Assembly: GCA_902762375.1 (NCBI GenBank)
Contig: CACWNY010000004.1
Location: forward strand, 62,001-126,000
DNA from: an uncultured Ruminococcus sp.
GTDB taxonomy: Bacteria; Bacillota; Clostridia; Oscillospirales; Acutalibacteraceae
DNA length: 64,000 nucleotides
Direction of reading: 5' to 3'
Shown: positions 52,377 through 60,238 of the stretch, in pieces
Layout: each line of letters starts with the position of its first letter
Numbering within the stretch: position 1 is the first letter of the stretch
The notes under the pieces: generated by a model
What the model saw: only the letters and a program-made list of their open reading frames with translations
Databases searched by the model: none
What the model was told of the DNA's origin: nothing
Made by a program: the position numbers and the translations under genes

Positions 52377-53723
52377 ATGTTGTTTTCCAAAATACTCATA
52401 GCCAATCGTGGTGAAATTGCGGTAAGAATTATCAGGGCGTGCCGTGAGATGGGAATTTCCACCGTAGCAATTTATTCGGAGGCGGATAAAGATGCTATGC
52501 ATGTACAGTTAGCGGACGAAAGTTATTGTGTAGGCGGTGCGAGTGTCAGCGAAAGTTATCTGAATGTTGCTGCTATTGTCACTTTAGCGGTATCTACAGG
52601 TTGTCAGGCAATCCATCCGGGATACGGTCTTTTATCGGAAAATGCGAAATTTGTTTCCCTTTGCGAACAGTGTAACATCAAATTTATAGGACCTACCTCA
52701 AAAATGATAGCTATGCTTGGTGATAAAGACATTGCCAGAAAGACCATGCGTGAAGCGGGTGTACCTGTCACGCCTGGTTGTGATGTTGTTGACAATGTAG
52801 AAACAGCAAAGGAGAAAGCATTAAAAATCGGATTTCCTTTACTTATCAAAGCCCGTTCAGGGGGAGGCGGTCGTGGAATACGGCTTGTCAACACCATAGA
52901 AGAATTTGAGAATGCGTTTCATTCTGCTTCAACCGAAGCTCTATCCGCATTTGGTGACGGTGCGGTTTATATGGAAAAATTTCTCAAGCCCGTCAAGCAT
53001 ATTGAAATGCAGTTGTTGTGTGACAATTACGGTAACATTGTCTGTTTCGGAGAAAGAGAATGTTCCGTGCAGCGTAAGAACCAGAAACTTATCGAAGAAA
53101 GTCCATCACCCGCAATTACACCTGAAATGCGTAAAAAGATGATGGAATACGCAAAGAAAGCCGCATTAGCGGTCAATTATGAAAATGTCGGTACAGTAGA
53201 GTTTCTGCTTGACAAAGACAATAACATTTATTTTATGGAAATGAATACCCGTTTGCAGGTAGAACACGGTGTTACCGAAATGGTCACAGGTCACGATTTG
53301 GTACAGTGGCAGATAAGGGTTTCGGCAGGAGCAATGCTGACACTTACGCAAGACAGAATTTTTATGCACGGTCATGCGATAGAATGTCGTATCAATGCAG
53401 AAAACCCTGACGAAAATTTCCGTCCGTCATGTGGAAAAATCACTAAACTGCATATTCCCGGAGGACCTTTTGTCCGTTTTGACACAGCCATTTATCAGGA
53501 TTACAGCATACCTCCTTATTATGATTCCATGATAGGCAAATTAATCGTACAGGCAAGAACAAGAGATTATGCTATCCGTAAGATGAAGATGGCACTCAGC
53601 GAGCTGAACATTCATGGCATAGACCATAACAGAAACTTGCAGATAGACATTCTGTCCGATGAAGATTTTGTCAACGGTACTTACACAACCGATTTTATGG
53701 AGAACTTTGAAAAGAAAAAATAA
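52377..53723 (+). CDS. accC: Biotin carboxylase subunit of acetyl-CoA carboxylase
   Basis: 448 aa ATP-grasp enzyme that carboxylates biotin on AccB. KILIANRGEIAVRIIRACRE at the start, the glycine-rich ATP loop SGGGGRGIRLV, MEKFLKPVKHIEMQLL, the metal site FMEMNTRLQVEHGVTEMVTG and GHAIECRINAENP. ATG at 52377 with AAAGGAGA upstream. A hairpin repeat interrupted by a MITE-like element separates it from accD. Confidence 0.96.
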   Translation: MLFSKILIANRGEIAVRIIRACREMGISTVAIYSEADKDAMHVQLADESYCVGGASVSESYLNVAAIVTLAVSTGCQAIHPGYGLLSENAKFVSLCEQCNIKFIGPTSKMIAMLGDKDIARKTMREAGVPVTPGCDVVDNVETAKEKALKIGFPLLIKARSGGGGRGIRLVNTIEEFENAFHSASTEALSAFGDGAVYMEKFLKPVKHIEMQLLCDNYGNIVCFGERECSVQRKNQKLIEESPSPAITPEMRKKMMEYAKKAALAVNYENVGTVEFLLDKDNNIYFMEMNTRLQVEHGVTEMVTGHDLVQWQIRVSAGAMLTLTQDRIFMHGHAIECRINAENPDENFRPSCGKITKLHIPGGPFVRFDTAIYQDYSIPPYYDSMIGKLIVQARTRDYAIRKMKMALSELNIHGIDHNRNLQIDILSDEDFVNGTYTTDFMENFEKKK

Positions 53724-53724
53724 G

Positions 53725-54169
53725 TTAAAGGGTGTTGCCCTTTAAAATCCCACAAGGGGTTTCACCCCTTGACCCCAATGTCATCAACTTAAGAGTGTCA
53801 TTCCGAACATAGTGAGGAATCTTAATAAGATTCTTCGTCGCTTTCGCTCCTCAGAATGACAGCAATATATCTCAGAATGACAGCAATATATTATTTCAAA
53901 CAGGCTTTTTTCTTAAGTTGATGACATTGCCCTTGACCCTACAAACTTTTTGAAAAAAGTTTGACAAAAACTTTAAATTGTCATAGCTGACACTTAGAAA
54001 GACAACCCGAACGCAGTGAGCCGAAAAAGTTTTTGACCCACTTTTTTCAAAAAGTGGGCGGATTCCAAAGGCGGAGCCTTTGGGCGGGATTTTCAAGGGC
54101 GGCAGCCCTTGAAGTGGGATTTTTAAGGGTGGCAGCCCTTAAACAGGGGTTCGGGGACAGCGTCCCCGA
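53725..54169. repeat. Multi-hairpin intergenic repeat, copy 12 (two-arm, split by a MITE)
   Basis: Left arm begins TTAAAGGGTG at 53725 and is cut at 53775 by the MITE-like element; the arm resumes at 53930. Right arm (CCAC/GTGG stem) ends in several GC hairpins (GGCGGAGCC, GGGCGGCAGCCC, GGGGACAGCGTCCCC). This fills the 478-base gap between accC and accD. Confidence 0.85.
53776..53929. mobile_element. MITE-like element, copy 2 (complete, with target duplication)
   Basis: 154 bp. Perfect 18-bp terminal inverted repeats CAATGTCATCAACTTAAG (53776-53793) and complement (53912-53929), flanked by a perfect 10-bp direct repeat CCCTTGACCC (53766-53775 and 53930-53939). It contains an inner hairpin and a 21-bp tandem duplication (53850-53870, 53871-53891). 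Non-coding; must have been moved by a transposase in trans. Confidence 0.85.
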
Positions 54170-54200
54170 CAACAGAACATACAGGATAGGATTGTGGAAA

Positions 54201-55145
54201 ATGTTTAACAGTGATTTTTTTACCTTTCTGAAACCGAAAAACGAACTGGAAAAATTACCGTCAGAAAGAAGTAACGGGAATGAAAGACCCTTTATTCCCG
54301 AATCGTTACTGATAAAATGCCCTGAATGTAAGAAAATGATGTTGTCGTCCGACTTAGCGGAAAACAAAAGAGTATGCGTACACTGTAATCATCATTTCCG
54401 CATGAGTGCAAGAGAAAGAATTGCCGTTACCGTAGATGAGGGAAGTTTTGTTGAAATCAACGGCGATATGACTTCCAAAAATATCATCAACTTTCCCGAA
54501 TACACATGGAAACTTGCCAATGCTAAAAACAGAAGCGGTGAAAATGAAGCTGTCATTACAGGTATTTGTACCATAAACGGTTATAAAACTGTATTGTTTG
54601 TTATGGATTCCAACTTTATGATGGGGTCAATGGGAACAGTCACAGGAGAAAAAATTACCTGTGCTTTTGAATATGCCAGCGAACATCATTTGCCTGTTAT
54701 CGGGTTTACGGTGTCAGGCGGTGCAAGAATGCAGGAAGGCATATTGTCGCTTATGCAGATGGCAAAAACGAGCGGAGCAGTCAAGCGTCACAGCGATAAA
54801 GGGTTACTGTACATTACTGTTCTCACAGACCCGACAACAGGCGGTGTGACAGCTAGTTTTGCGATGGAGGGAGATATTATTCTTTCTGAACCTCATGTTC
54901 TTATTGCTTTTGCAGGACCTCGTGTCATTGAGCAGACCATCAGGCAGAAATTACCCAAAGATTTTCAGAGTGCTGAATTTTTACAGACAAAAGGTTTTGT
55001 TGATGCGATTGTTTCCCGAGCTAAAATGAAAGAAGTGTTGGGGAAACTACTGATGATACACGGTTATAAAAACACTCTTTCCGTGCAGGAGGAAAAAGAA
55101 GAAATTTTACCTGATGATACAACAGCAGAGGAGGATATAGAATGA
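54201..55145 (+). CDS. accD: Acetyl-CoA carboxylase carboxyltransferase beta subunit
   Basis: 314 aa. N-terminal zinc ribbon C40-x2-C43-x15-C59-x2-C62, then the crotonase-like core with GSMGTVTGEKITCAFEYA and FTVSGGARMQEGILSLMQ. ATG at 54201 chosen, because the longer in-frame reading runs through the hairpin repeat. Overlaps accA by four bases (ATGA), as expected for subunits of one complex. Confidence 0.94.
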   Translation: MFNSDFFTFLKPKNELEKLPSERSNGNERPFIPESLLIKCPECKKMMLSSDLAENKRVCVHCNHHFRMSARERIAVTVDEGSFVEINGDMTSKNIINFPEYTWKLANAKNRSGENEAVITGICTINGYKTVLFVMDSNFMMGSMGTVTGEKITCAFEYASEHHLPVIGFTVSGGARMQEGILSLMQMAKTSGAVKRHSDKGLLYITVLTDPTTGGVTASFAMEGDIILSEPHVLIAFAGPRVIEQTIRQKLPKDFQSAEFLQTKGFVDAIVSRAKMKEVLGKLLMIHGYKNTLSVQEEKEEILPDDTTAEEDIE

Positions 55146-55954
55146 AAGCAGTTGAAAGAGTAATGGCAGCGAGAGCGTCAAACCGAATGACAGCTACAGA
55201 CTATATCAATGCTTTGACAGGCGGTACTTTTCTGGAATTTCACGGAGACAGGCGTTATGCTGATGACAGAGCCATTAAAGCAGGATTAGGCATGATTGAC
55301 AATATTCCCGTAACGATAATTGGTCTGGAAAAGGGTAAAAACACACAGGAGCGAGTAGCCCGAAACTTTGGTTCGGCACACCCTGAGGGTTACCGAAAAG
55401 CCTTGAGACTGATGAAACAGGCAGAAAAATTTCGCAGACCTGTATTATGCCTTGTTGATACCAGCGGTGCATTTTGTGGAATTGGTGCGGAAGAAAGAGG
55501 TCAGGGACAGGCAATCGCTGAAAATTTAATGGAAATGATGACCTTGAAAACCCCTATACTTTCCATTCTGATAGGGGAAGGTGGCAGTGGCGGAGCATTG
55601 GCACTTGCTGTTGCCAACGAAGTCTGGATGTTGGAAAATGCAGTGTACTCTGTAATCTCACCTGAGGGTTGTGCGAGTATTCTCTGGAAAGATGCCAATA
55701 AAATGGCGGAAGCGGCACAATGCTTGCGAATGACTTCTCATGATTTGCTGACTATGGAAGTCATTGAAAGAATTATCCCCGAACCCGAAGACGATAAAGC
55801 CGAATTTTTTGCCACACTCAAAGAGCAGATTATCGAAACATTGTGTCAATATCAGACGATGACAGATGAAGAACTCACCGAAAATCGATACAACCGTTTC
55901 CGCAAATACGGACAGACTGTCAAAATTTATAGCTTTGAAGAAAGCAATGTGTGA
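55142..55954 (+). CDS. accA: Acetyl-CoA carboxylase carboxyltransferase alpha subunit
   Basis: 270 aa. FHGDRRYADDRAIKAGLG near the start, SAHPEGYRKALRLM, VDTSGAFCGIGAEERGQGQA and IGEGGSGGALALAVANEVWM are the AccA signatures; SVISPEGCASILWKD follows. Last gene of the fatty acid operon; the terminator is about 50 bases on. Confidence 0.95.
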   Translation: MKAVERVMAARASNRMTATDYINALTGGTFLEFHGDRRYADDRAIKAGLGMIDNIPVTIIGLEKGKNTQERVARNFGSAHPEGYRKALRLMKQAEKFRRPVLCLVDTSGAFCGIGAEERGQGQAIAENLMEMMTLKTPILSILIGEGGSGGALALAVANEVWMLENAVYSVISPEGCASILWKDANKMAEAAQCLRMTSHDLLTMEVIERIIPEPEDDKAEFFATLKEQIIETLCQYQTMTDEELTENRYNRFRKYGQTVKIYSFEESNV

Positions 55955-56006
55955 TAAATTTTTAGCGTAATTTTTGCAAATAATATAAAACTATCACTTG
56001 AATTTT

Positions 56007-56038
56007 AACCCGAACTTTCAGGAGTTCGGGTTTCTTTT
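56007..56038 (+). terminator. Terminator of the fatty acid operon
   Basis: Stem AACCCGAAC/GTTCGGGTT (56007-56015, 56024-56032) with TCTTTT tail. Confidence 0.88.
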
Positions 56039-56175
56039 ATAGTAAAAACGACAAATAATACTATTTGTATTTTAAATGAAAATGCTATATAGGTCATAAT
56101 ATACTTTTAATAGTCAATAATTTTGTATAAGATATCTAAAAAAAGTTACAAATTACAAAAATGTCATTTTTATAC

Positions 56176-56205
56176 TTGACTTTTATTACAGAAATGTAAT
56201 ATACT
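56176..56205 (+). promoter_or_regulatory. Promoter of the Big_2/NlpC gene
   Basis: TTGACT (56176-56181), 18-base spacer, TATACT (56200-56205), 58 bases before the start. The rest of the 310-base gap is AT-rich with nothing else recognised. Confidence 0.6.
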
Positions 56206-56263
56206 GTATACAGTCAGTAATAAACATTCAGTAATGAGTAATTAAATTGACAGGAGTATTATT

Positions 56264-58270
56264 ATGAAAATTTCAAAGAAAATTGTAACATTAGTTTTAA
56301 TAGCATCACTCACAATGAGTACAGGTATTTCAGCATTTGCTGATGGCGAAGAAAAATACACAGATAAATCTTCCATAGTTATTCAGAGTGAAACAGAGAT
56401 ACAACCTGTAACGGCAGTGAAGATGAAATCCGTAGCTTACATGAAAGTCGGTTCAGTAGCAGAGATGTTACCCACACTGACTGTATCTCCCGATAATGCC
56501 ACCAATAAAGAAGTGGAATGGGAAAGCAGTAATGAAAACATTGCGATTGTTGATGAAAACGGTATAGTTGAAGCGAAAAAATCAGGTAGATGTGTTATTG
56601 TAGCTCGTTCAAAGGACGATATCAGCAAACAAGCGACTTGTAGTGTTGTTGTCAGTCAAAGTGTAGAAAGTGTAGTATTATCATCAAAGAGTGTAGTGCT
56701 GAATAACGGTGACAGTCAAAAACTTACCGCAACAGTAATGCCGACAAATGCCAGTGAGAAATGTGTGACATGGCAGAGTTCCAACAACAATGTAGCCAGT
56801 GTCAGTGCAACAGGTGTAGTTACAGCAAAAGGAGCAGGTACTTGTGTTATCAAAGCTATTTCCACAGACAATGCCGAAAAATTTGGTTACTGTTCCGTTA
56901 TGGTCACACAGAAAGCAACAGGTTTAGCGGTTGTCAATGCTCCCGAACAGCTTGGTGTAGGTGAAAAAACAACACTGAATACCATCATTACGCCGTCTTA
57001 TGCAACAACCAAAGCCGTAAAATACACCAGCAGTAATAACAGTGTAGCGACTGTTTCGGCAAGAGGTGTTGTTACAGCGGTAAAGAAAGGACAGTGTAAA
57101 ATTACAGCAACCACCACAGACGGCAGTAACATTTCCACTTCTTTTGATTTGAAAGTCATCATTCCCGTACAGGATATCACCCTCAGCGATGAAATCAAAA
57201 ACATTGTAGAAGGTACATCATCAAAATTGAAGGCAACAGTTACCCCGTACAATGCCACTAAAAAGACACTTACTTATCTGAGCAGTAATACCAACATTGC
57301 TACAGTTTCGACAGACGGTACGATACTTGCCAGAAACAAGGGTACTTGTAAAATATATATATCATCAAATGATAGAAGTAATATAAGAAAATGTTGTGTT
57401 GTCAATGTTATCAGACCTGTAGAAAGTGTAGCTTTAGAAAACAACGATATTACACTCAGCGCAGAAGATACTTATCTTCTCAAAGCCAGCGTATCTCCGA
57501 TTAGTGCGACAGACACTACTGTAACCTACATCAGCAGTGATACATCTGTTGCGACTGTTGACGAAAACGGTATTGTTACAGCAACGGGAAAAGGTATTTG
57601 TACAATTACCAGTTTTGCTAACGGTGACAGCACAAAGTATGATGTTTGTACAGTTACTGTAAAACAGCCTGTCAAGGGTTTGAAACTTATTGGCAACGAA
57701 ACGATGAAAGAAGGAGAAACCACCATTCTCACTGCAACAGTTTCTCCGATGAATGCTGACAATAAGGAACTGATTTGGAAAAGCAGTGATACCTCTGTTG
57801 CCACAGTAGATACAAAAGGTAATATCAAAGGTGTGTCGGCAGGAACAGTGACGATTACCTGTATTGCAAAAGAAAACAATAAATTCACCGCTTCTCTGAC
57901 AATCACAGTGAAGCCTGTCAAAACGGAAGGTGAATTGATAGCGGATTATGCGTCAAAATGGGTAGGCATTACGCCTTATGTATGGGGAGGAACAAGTCTG
58001 ACATATGGAGCGGACTGTTCAGGATTTGTATGCAGTGTCTATCAGAATTTCGGCTACAATCTCTGGTATGCAAGAACAAATCTTGACATGGTTGGCAAAC
58101 CAGTATCTCTCAGTGAAGCAAAACCAGGTGACATTGTTTTATTTCCAGGTCATGTAGCGATTTATGCAGGCAACGGATATATTACTCACGCAATGAATGA
58201 AAGTCTTGGTGTAAGAACAACTCCCTTATCATGGGGCGGTTATGTGAGATGTATAAGACGAGTAGTTTAA
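56264..58270 (+). CDS. Secreted NlpC/P60 peptidase with six Big_2 Ig-like domains
   Basis: 668 aa. A signal peptide ends near AFA (residue 27). Six Big_2 domains of about 83 residues each follow (about 45-555), each with the pattern LxATVxPxxAT...SSNxxVATV...GVVTAxxxGxCxI. The C-terminal domain (about 560-668) is NlpC/P60: C585 in GADCSGFV and H630 in FPGHVAIYAGNGY. It should cut peptide bonds in the cell wall, with the Ig domains as spacer or wall anchor. Four of the six Ig domains carry a pair of cysteines on neighbouring strands. Ribosome site CAGGAG. Confidence 0.92.
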   Translation: MKISKKIVTLVLIASLTMSTGISAFADGEEKYTDKSSIVIQSETEIQPVTAVKMKSVAYMKVGSVAEMLPTLTVSPDNATNKEVEWESSNENIAIVDENGIVEAKKSGRCVIVARSKDDISKQATCSVVVSQSVESVVLSSKSVVLNNGDSQKLTATVMPTNASEKCVTWQSSNNNVASVSATGVVTAKGAGTCVIKAISTDNAEKFGYCSVMVTQKATGLAVVNAPEQLGVGEKTTLNTIITPSYATTKAVKYTSSNNSVATVSARGVVTAVKKGQCKITATTTDGSNISTSFDLKVIIPVQDITLSDEIKNIVEGTSSKLKATVTPYNATKKTLTYLSSNTNIATVSTDGTILARNKGTCKIYISSNDRSNIRKCCVVNVIRPVESVALENNDITLSAEDTYLLKASVSPISATDTTVTYISSDTSVATVDENGIVTATGKGICTITSFANGDSTKYDVCTVTVKQPVKGLKLIGNETMKEGETTILTATVSPMNADNKELIWKSSDTSVATVDTKGNIKGVSAGTVTITCIAKENNKFTASLTITVKPVKTEGELIADYASKWVGITPYVWGGTSLTYGADCSGFVCSVYQNFGYNLWYARTNLDMVGKPVSLSEAKPGDIVLFPGHVAIYAGNGYITHAMNESLGVRTTPLSWGGYVRCIRRVV

Positions 58271-58280
58271 GGATTATTTT

Positions 58281-58325
58281 TAAAGGGGCTGTCGCAAAAT
58301 TTTTCGTTTTGCGACAGCCCCTTTA
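58281..58325. terminator. Terminator after the NlpC/P60 gene
   Basis: Perfect 19-bp stem (58281-58299 with 58307-58325) around loop TTTTTCG, with T-rich stem ends. Confidence 0.85.
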
Positions 58326-58373
58326 AAATTTTATCAAAGGCTTAATGCGGTTGGAATGATTTTCTTATCGTAT

Positions 58374-58473
58374 AGCTATGAAAATTAAAAGTTTTTGTCC
58401 ACTTTTTTCAAAAAGTGGGCAGGGTCAAGGGGCGGTAGCCCCTTGTGGGATTTTTAAGGGCGAAGCCCTTAAA
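58374..58473 (+). repeat. Multi-hairpin intergenic repeat, copy 13 (one arm)
   Basis: Single arm with CCAC/GTGG stem, GGGGC hairpin and terminal AAGGGC hairpin ending TTAA, between the NlpC terminator and the 3' end of the ABC gene. Confidence 0.83.
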
Positions 58474-58489
58474 CTCCTGAACTATTTTA

Positions 58490-60226
58490 CTATACAGCAA
58501 ATTGGCTGTTGTACAGATTGGCATAAAAACCGTCTTGTTCAAGTAACTGTTCGTGAGTACCTTGTTCAATGATATGTCCGTCTTTCATCACAAGAAGAAT
58601 ATCCGCATTTTTGACGGTGGAGAGCCTGTGAGCGACAATAAAACTTGTCCGACCTTTCATCATTTGCTGAAAAGCATTCTGAATACGCATTTCGGTTCGG
58701 GTATCAATAGAAGATGTTGCTTCGTCCAGAATGAGCATAGGGGGGAGGGAAAGCATAATTCTGGAAATACATAACAACTGTTTCTGTCCTTGTGATAAAT
58801 CCCCTCCGTCTTCACCGATAACCGTATCATATCCGTCAGGTAATCTTTTAATAAAATTGTGAGAGTGAGCCTTTTTACAGGCTTCTATAATTTCTTCATC
58901 AGTTGCGTCAGGTTTACCAATCGTAATATTTTCTTTGATTGTGCCTGATTTCAGCCATGTTTCCTGCAAAATCATGCCGTAATTTCGTCTTAAACTGTTT
59001 CGGGTAACAGATTTTATCTCATAACCGTCTACAGTGATTTCACCACTTACTGTATCGTAAAAACGCATAAGCAGGTTGATAAGTGTAGTTTTTCCGCAAC
59101 CTGTAGGACCTACTATCGCTACCCTTTGACCGCTGATAACATTCAGGTTGAAATTTTCTATCAGTTTTTTATCAGGTGTATATGAAAAATACACCTTATT
59201 CAGTGTAATATTACCGCTGACATTTTCGGGTAAATGCTGGTTATGTGTATCGCTGATTTCGGAGGGAGTTTCAATAAGTTCAAAAACTCTGTCGGCACAG
59301 GCAAGAGCGTTCTGTAATTCAGTAATCACGCCTGAAATTTCATTGAAAGGTTTTGTATACTGATTGGCGTAACTCAAAAAACAGGTCAGACTTCCTACTG
59401 ACAGCGTTCCTGTAATTGCCATCAGTCCGCCCGAAAGTGCAACACCGCCATAGACGATATTATTGACAAATCTGGTACTTGGGTTAGTCAACGACGAAAA
59501 AAACAGAGCCTTTAACGAACTTTTTGCCAAACGCTGATTGATTTCTTCAAAATTCTGTTGATTTTCTTTTTGATGATTGTATGCCTGTACAACTTTCTGA
59601 TTTTCAATCATTTCTTCAATGAAAGCGGTCTGTTCTCCACGAATTTCCGATTGTAATTTAAAAAGATGGTAAGTTTTTGAAGAAACAAACTTTGCCACAA
59701 AAAGCGACAGAGGGGTTATCACAACCACAACTGCTGTTATGATAGGATTGACTGACAACATAAAAGCTAGTGTTCCTATGATAGTGATAATTCCCGTAAA
59801 AAGTTGAGTAAATCCCATTAATAAGCCGTCTGAAAACTGGTCAACATCAGTGATAATACGGCTTAATGTATCTCCGTTAGAATGGGTATCCAGGTAATTG
59901 AGCGGTAAAGTTTCGATTTTAGTCATCGCCTGATTGCGGATATCCCTTGCCACATGATAAGTCATCTTGTTATTAATTAAATTCATTATCCACTGAAAAA
60001 AAGCTGTCAAAAGAGAAAGTATGGCTATTTGAGAAAAGACGGCAAAAATCTTTTCAAAATTGACATTTCCCACACCAACAATGCAATCAATGGCTTTACC
60101 GATAAGAATAGGAATGTATAGTGTAAAGGCAACCGTGACAAGAGCTAACACTATTGAAAATACTAAATATATTCTGTACTGTTTAATATAAGACAGAATT
60201 TTTTTAATGGTCTGTGTCTGTTTCAA
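58490..60226 (-). CDS. ABC exporter half-transporter, catalytically complete site
   Basis: 578 aa: six membrane helices, then an ATPase domain. Walker A GPTGCGKTTLINLL, signature DLSQGQKQLL, Walker B MLILDEATSSID with the catalytic glutamate, H-loop AHRLST. Pairs with the upstream gene as a heterodimeric multidrug or peptide exporter of the LmrCD/BmrCD type. Start TTG at 60226 with AGGAGG eight bases before; this ribosome site overlaps the stop codon of the partner gene. Substrate unknown. Confidence 0.92.
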   Translation of the reverse strand: MKQTQTIKKILSYIKQYRIYLVFSIVLALVTVAFTLYIPILIGKAIDCIVGVGNVNFEKIFAVFSQIAILSLLTAFFQWIMNLINNKMTYHVARDIRNQAMTKIETLPLNYLDTHSNGDTLSRIITDVDQFSDGLLMGFTQLFTGIITIIGTLAFMLSVNPIITAVVVVITPLSLFVAKFVSSKTYHLFKLQSEIRGEQTAFIEEMIENQKVVQAYNHQKENQQNFEEINQRLAKSSLKALFFSSLTNPSTRFVNNIVYGGVALSGGLMAITGTLSVGSLTCFLSYANQYTKPFNEISGVITELQNALACADRVFELIETPSEISDTHNQHLPENVSGNITLNKVYFSYTPDKKLIENFNLNVISGQRVAIVGPTGCGKTTLINLLMRFYDTVSGEITVDGYEIKSVTRNSLRRNYGMILQETWLKSGTIKENITIGKPDATDEEIIEACKKAHSHNFIKRLPDGYDTVIGEDGGDLSQGQKQLLCISRIMLSLPPMLILDEATSSIDTRTEMRIQNAFQQMMKGRTSFIVAHRLSTVKNADILLVMKDGHIIEQGTHEQLLEQDGFYANLYNSQFAV

Positions 60227-60238
60227 GATGTTAGCCTC

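Noticed and set aside
54033-54200. N-terminal extension of accD
   Set aside because: It translates hairpin repeat sequence; AccD homology and the zinc ribbon begin after the ATG at 54201.
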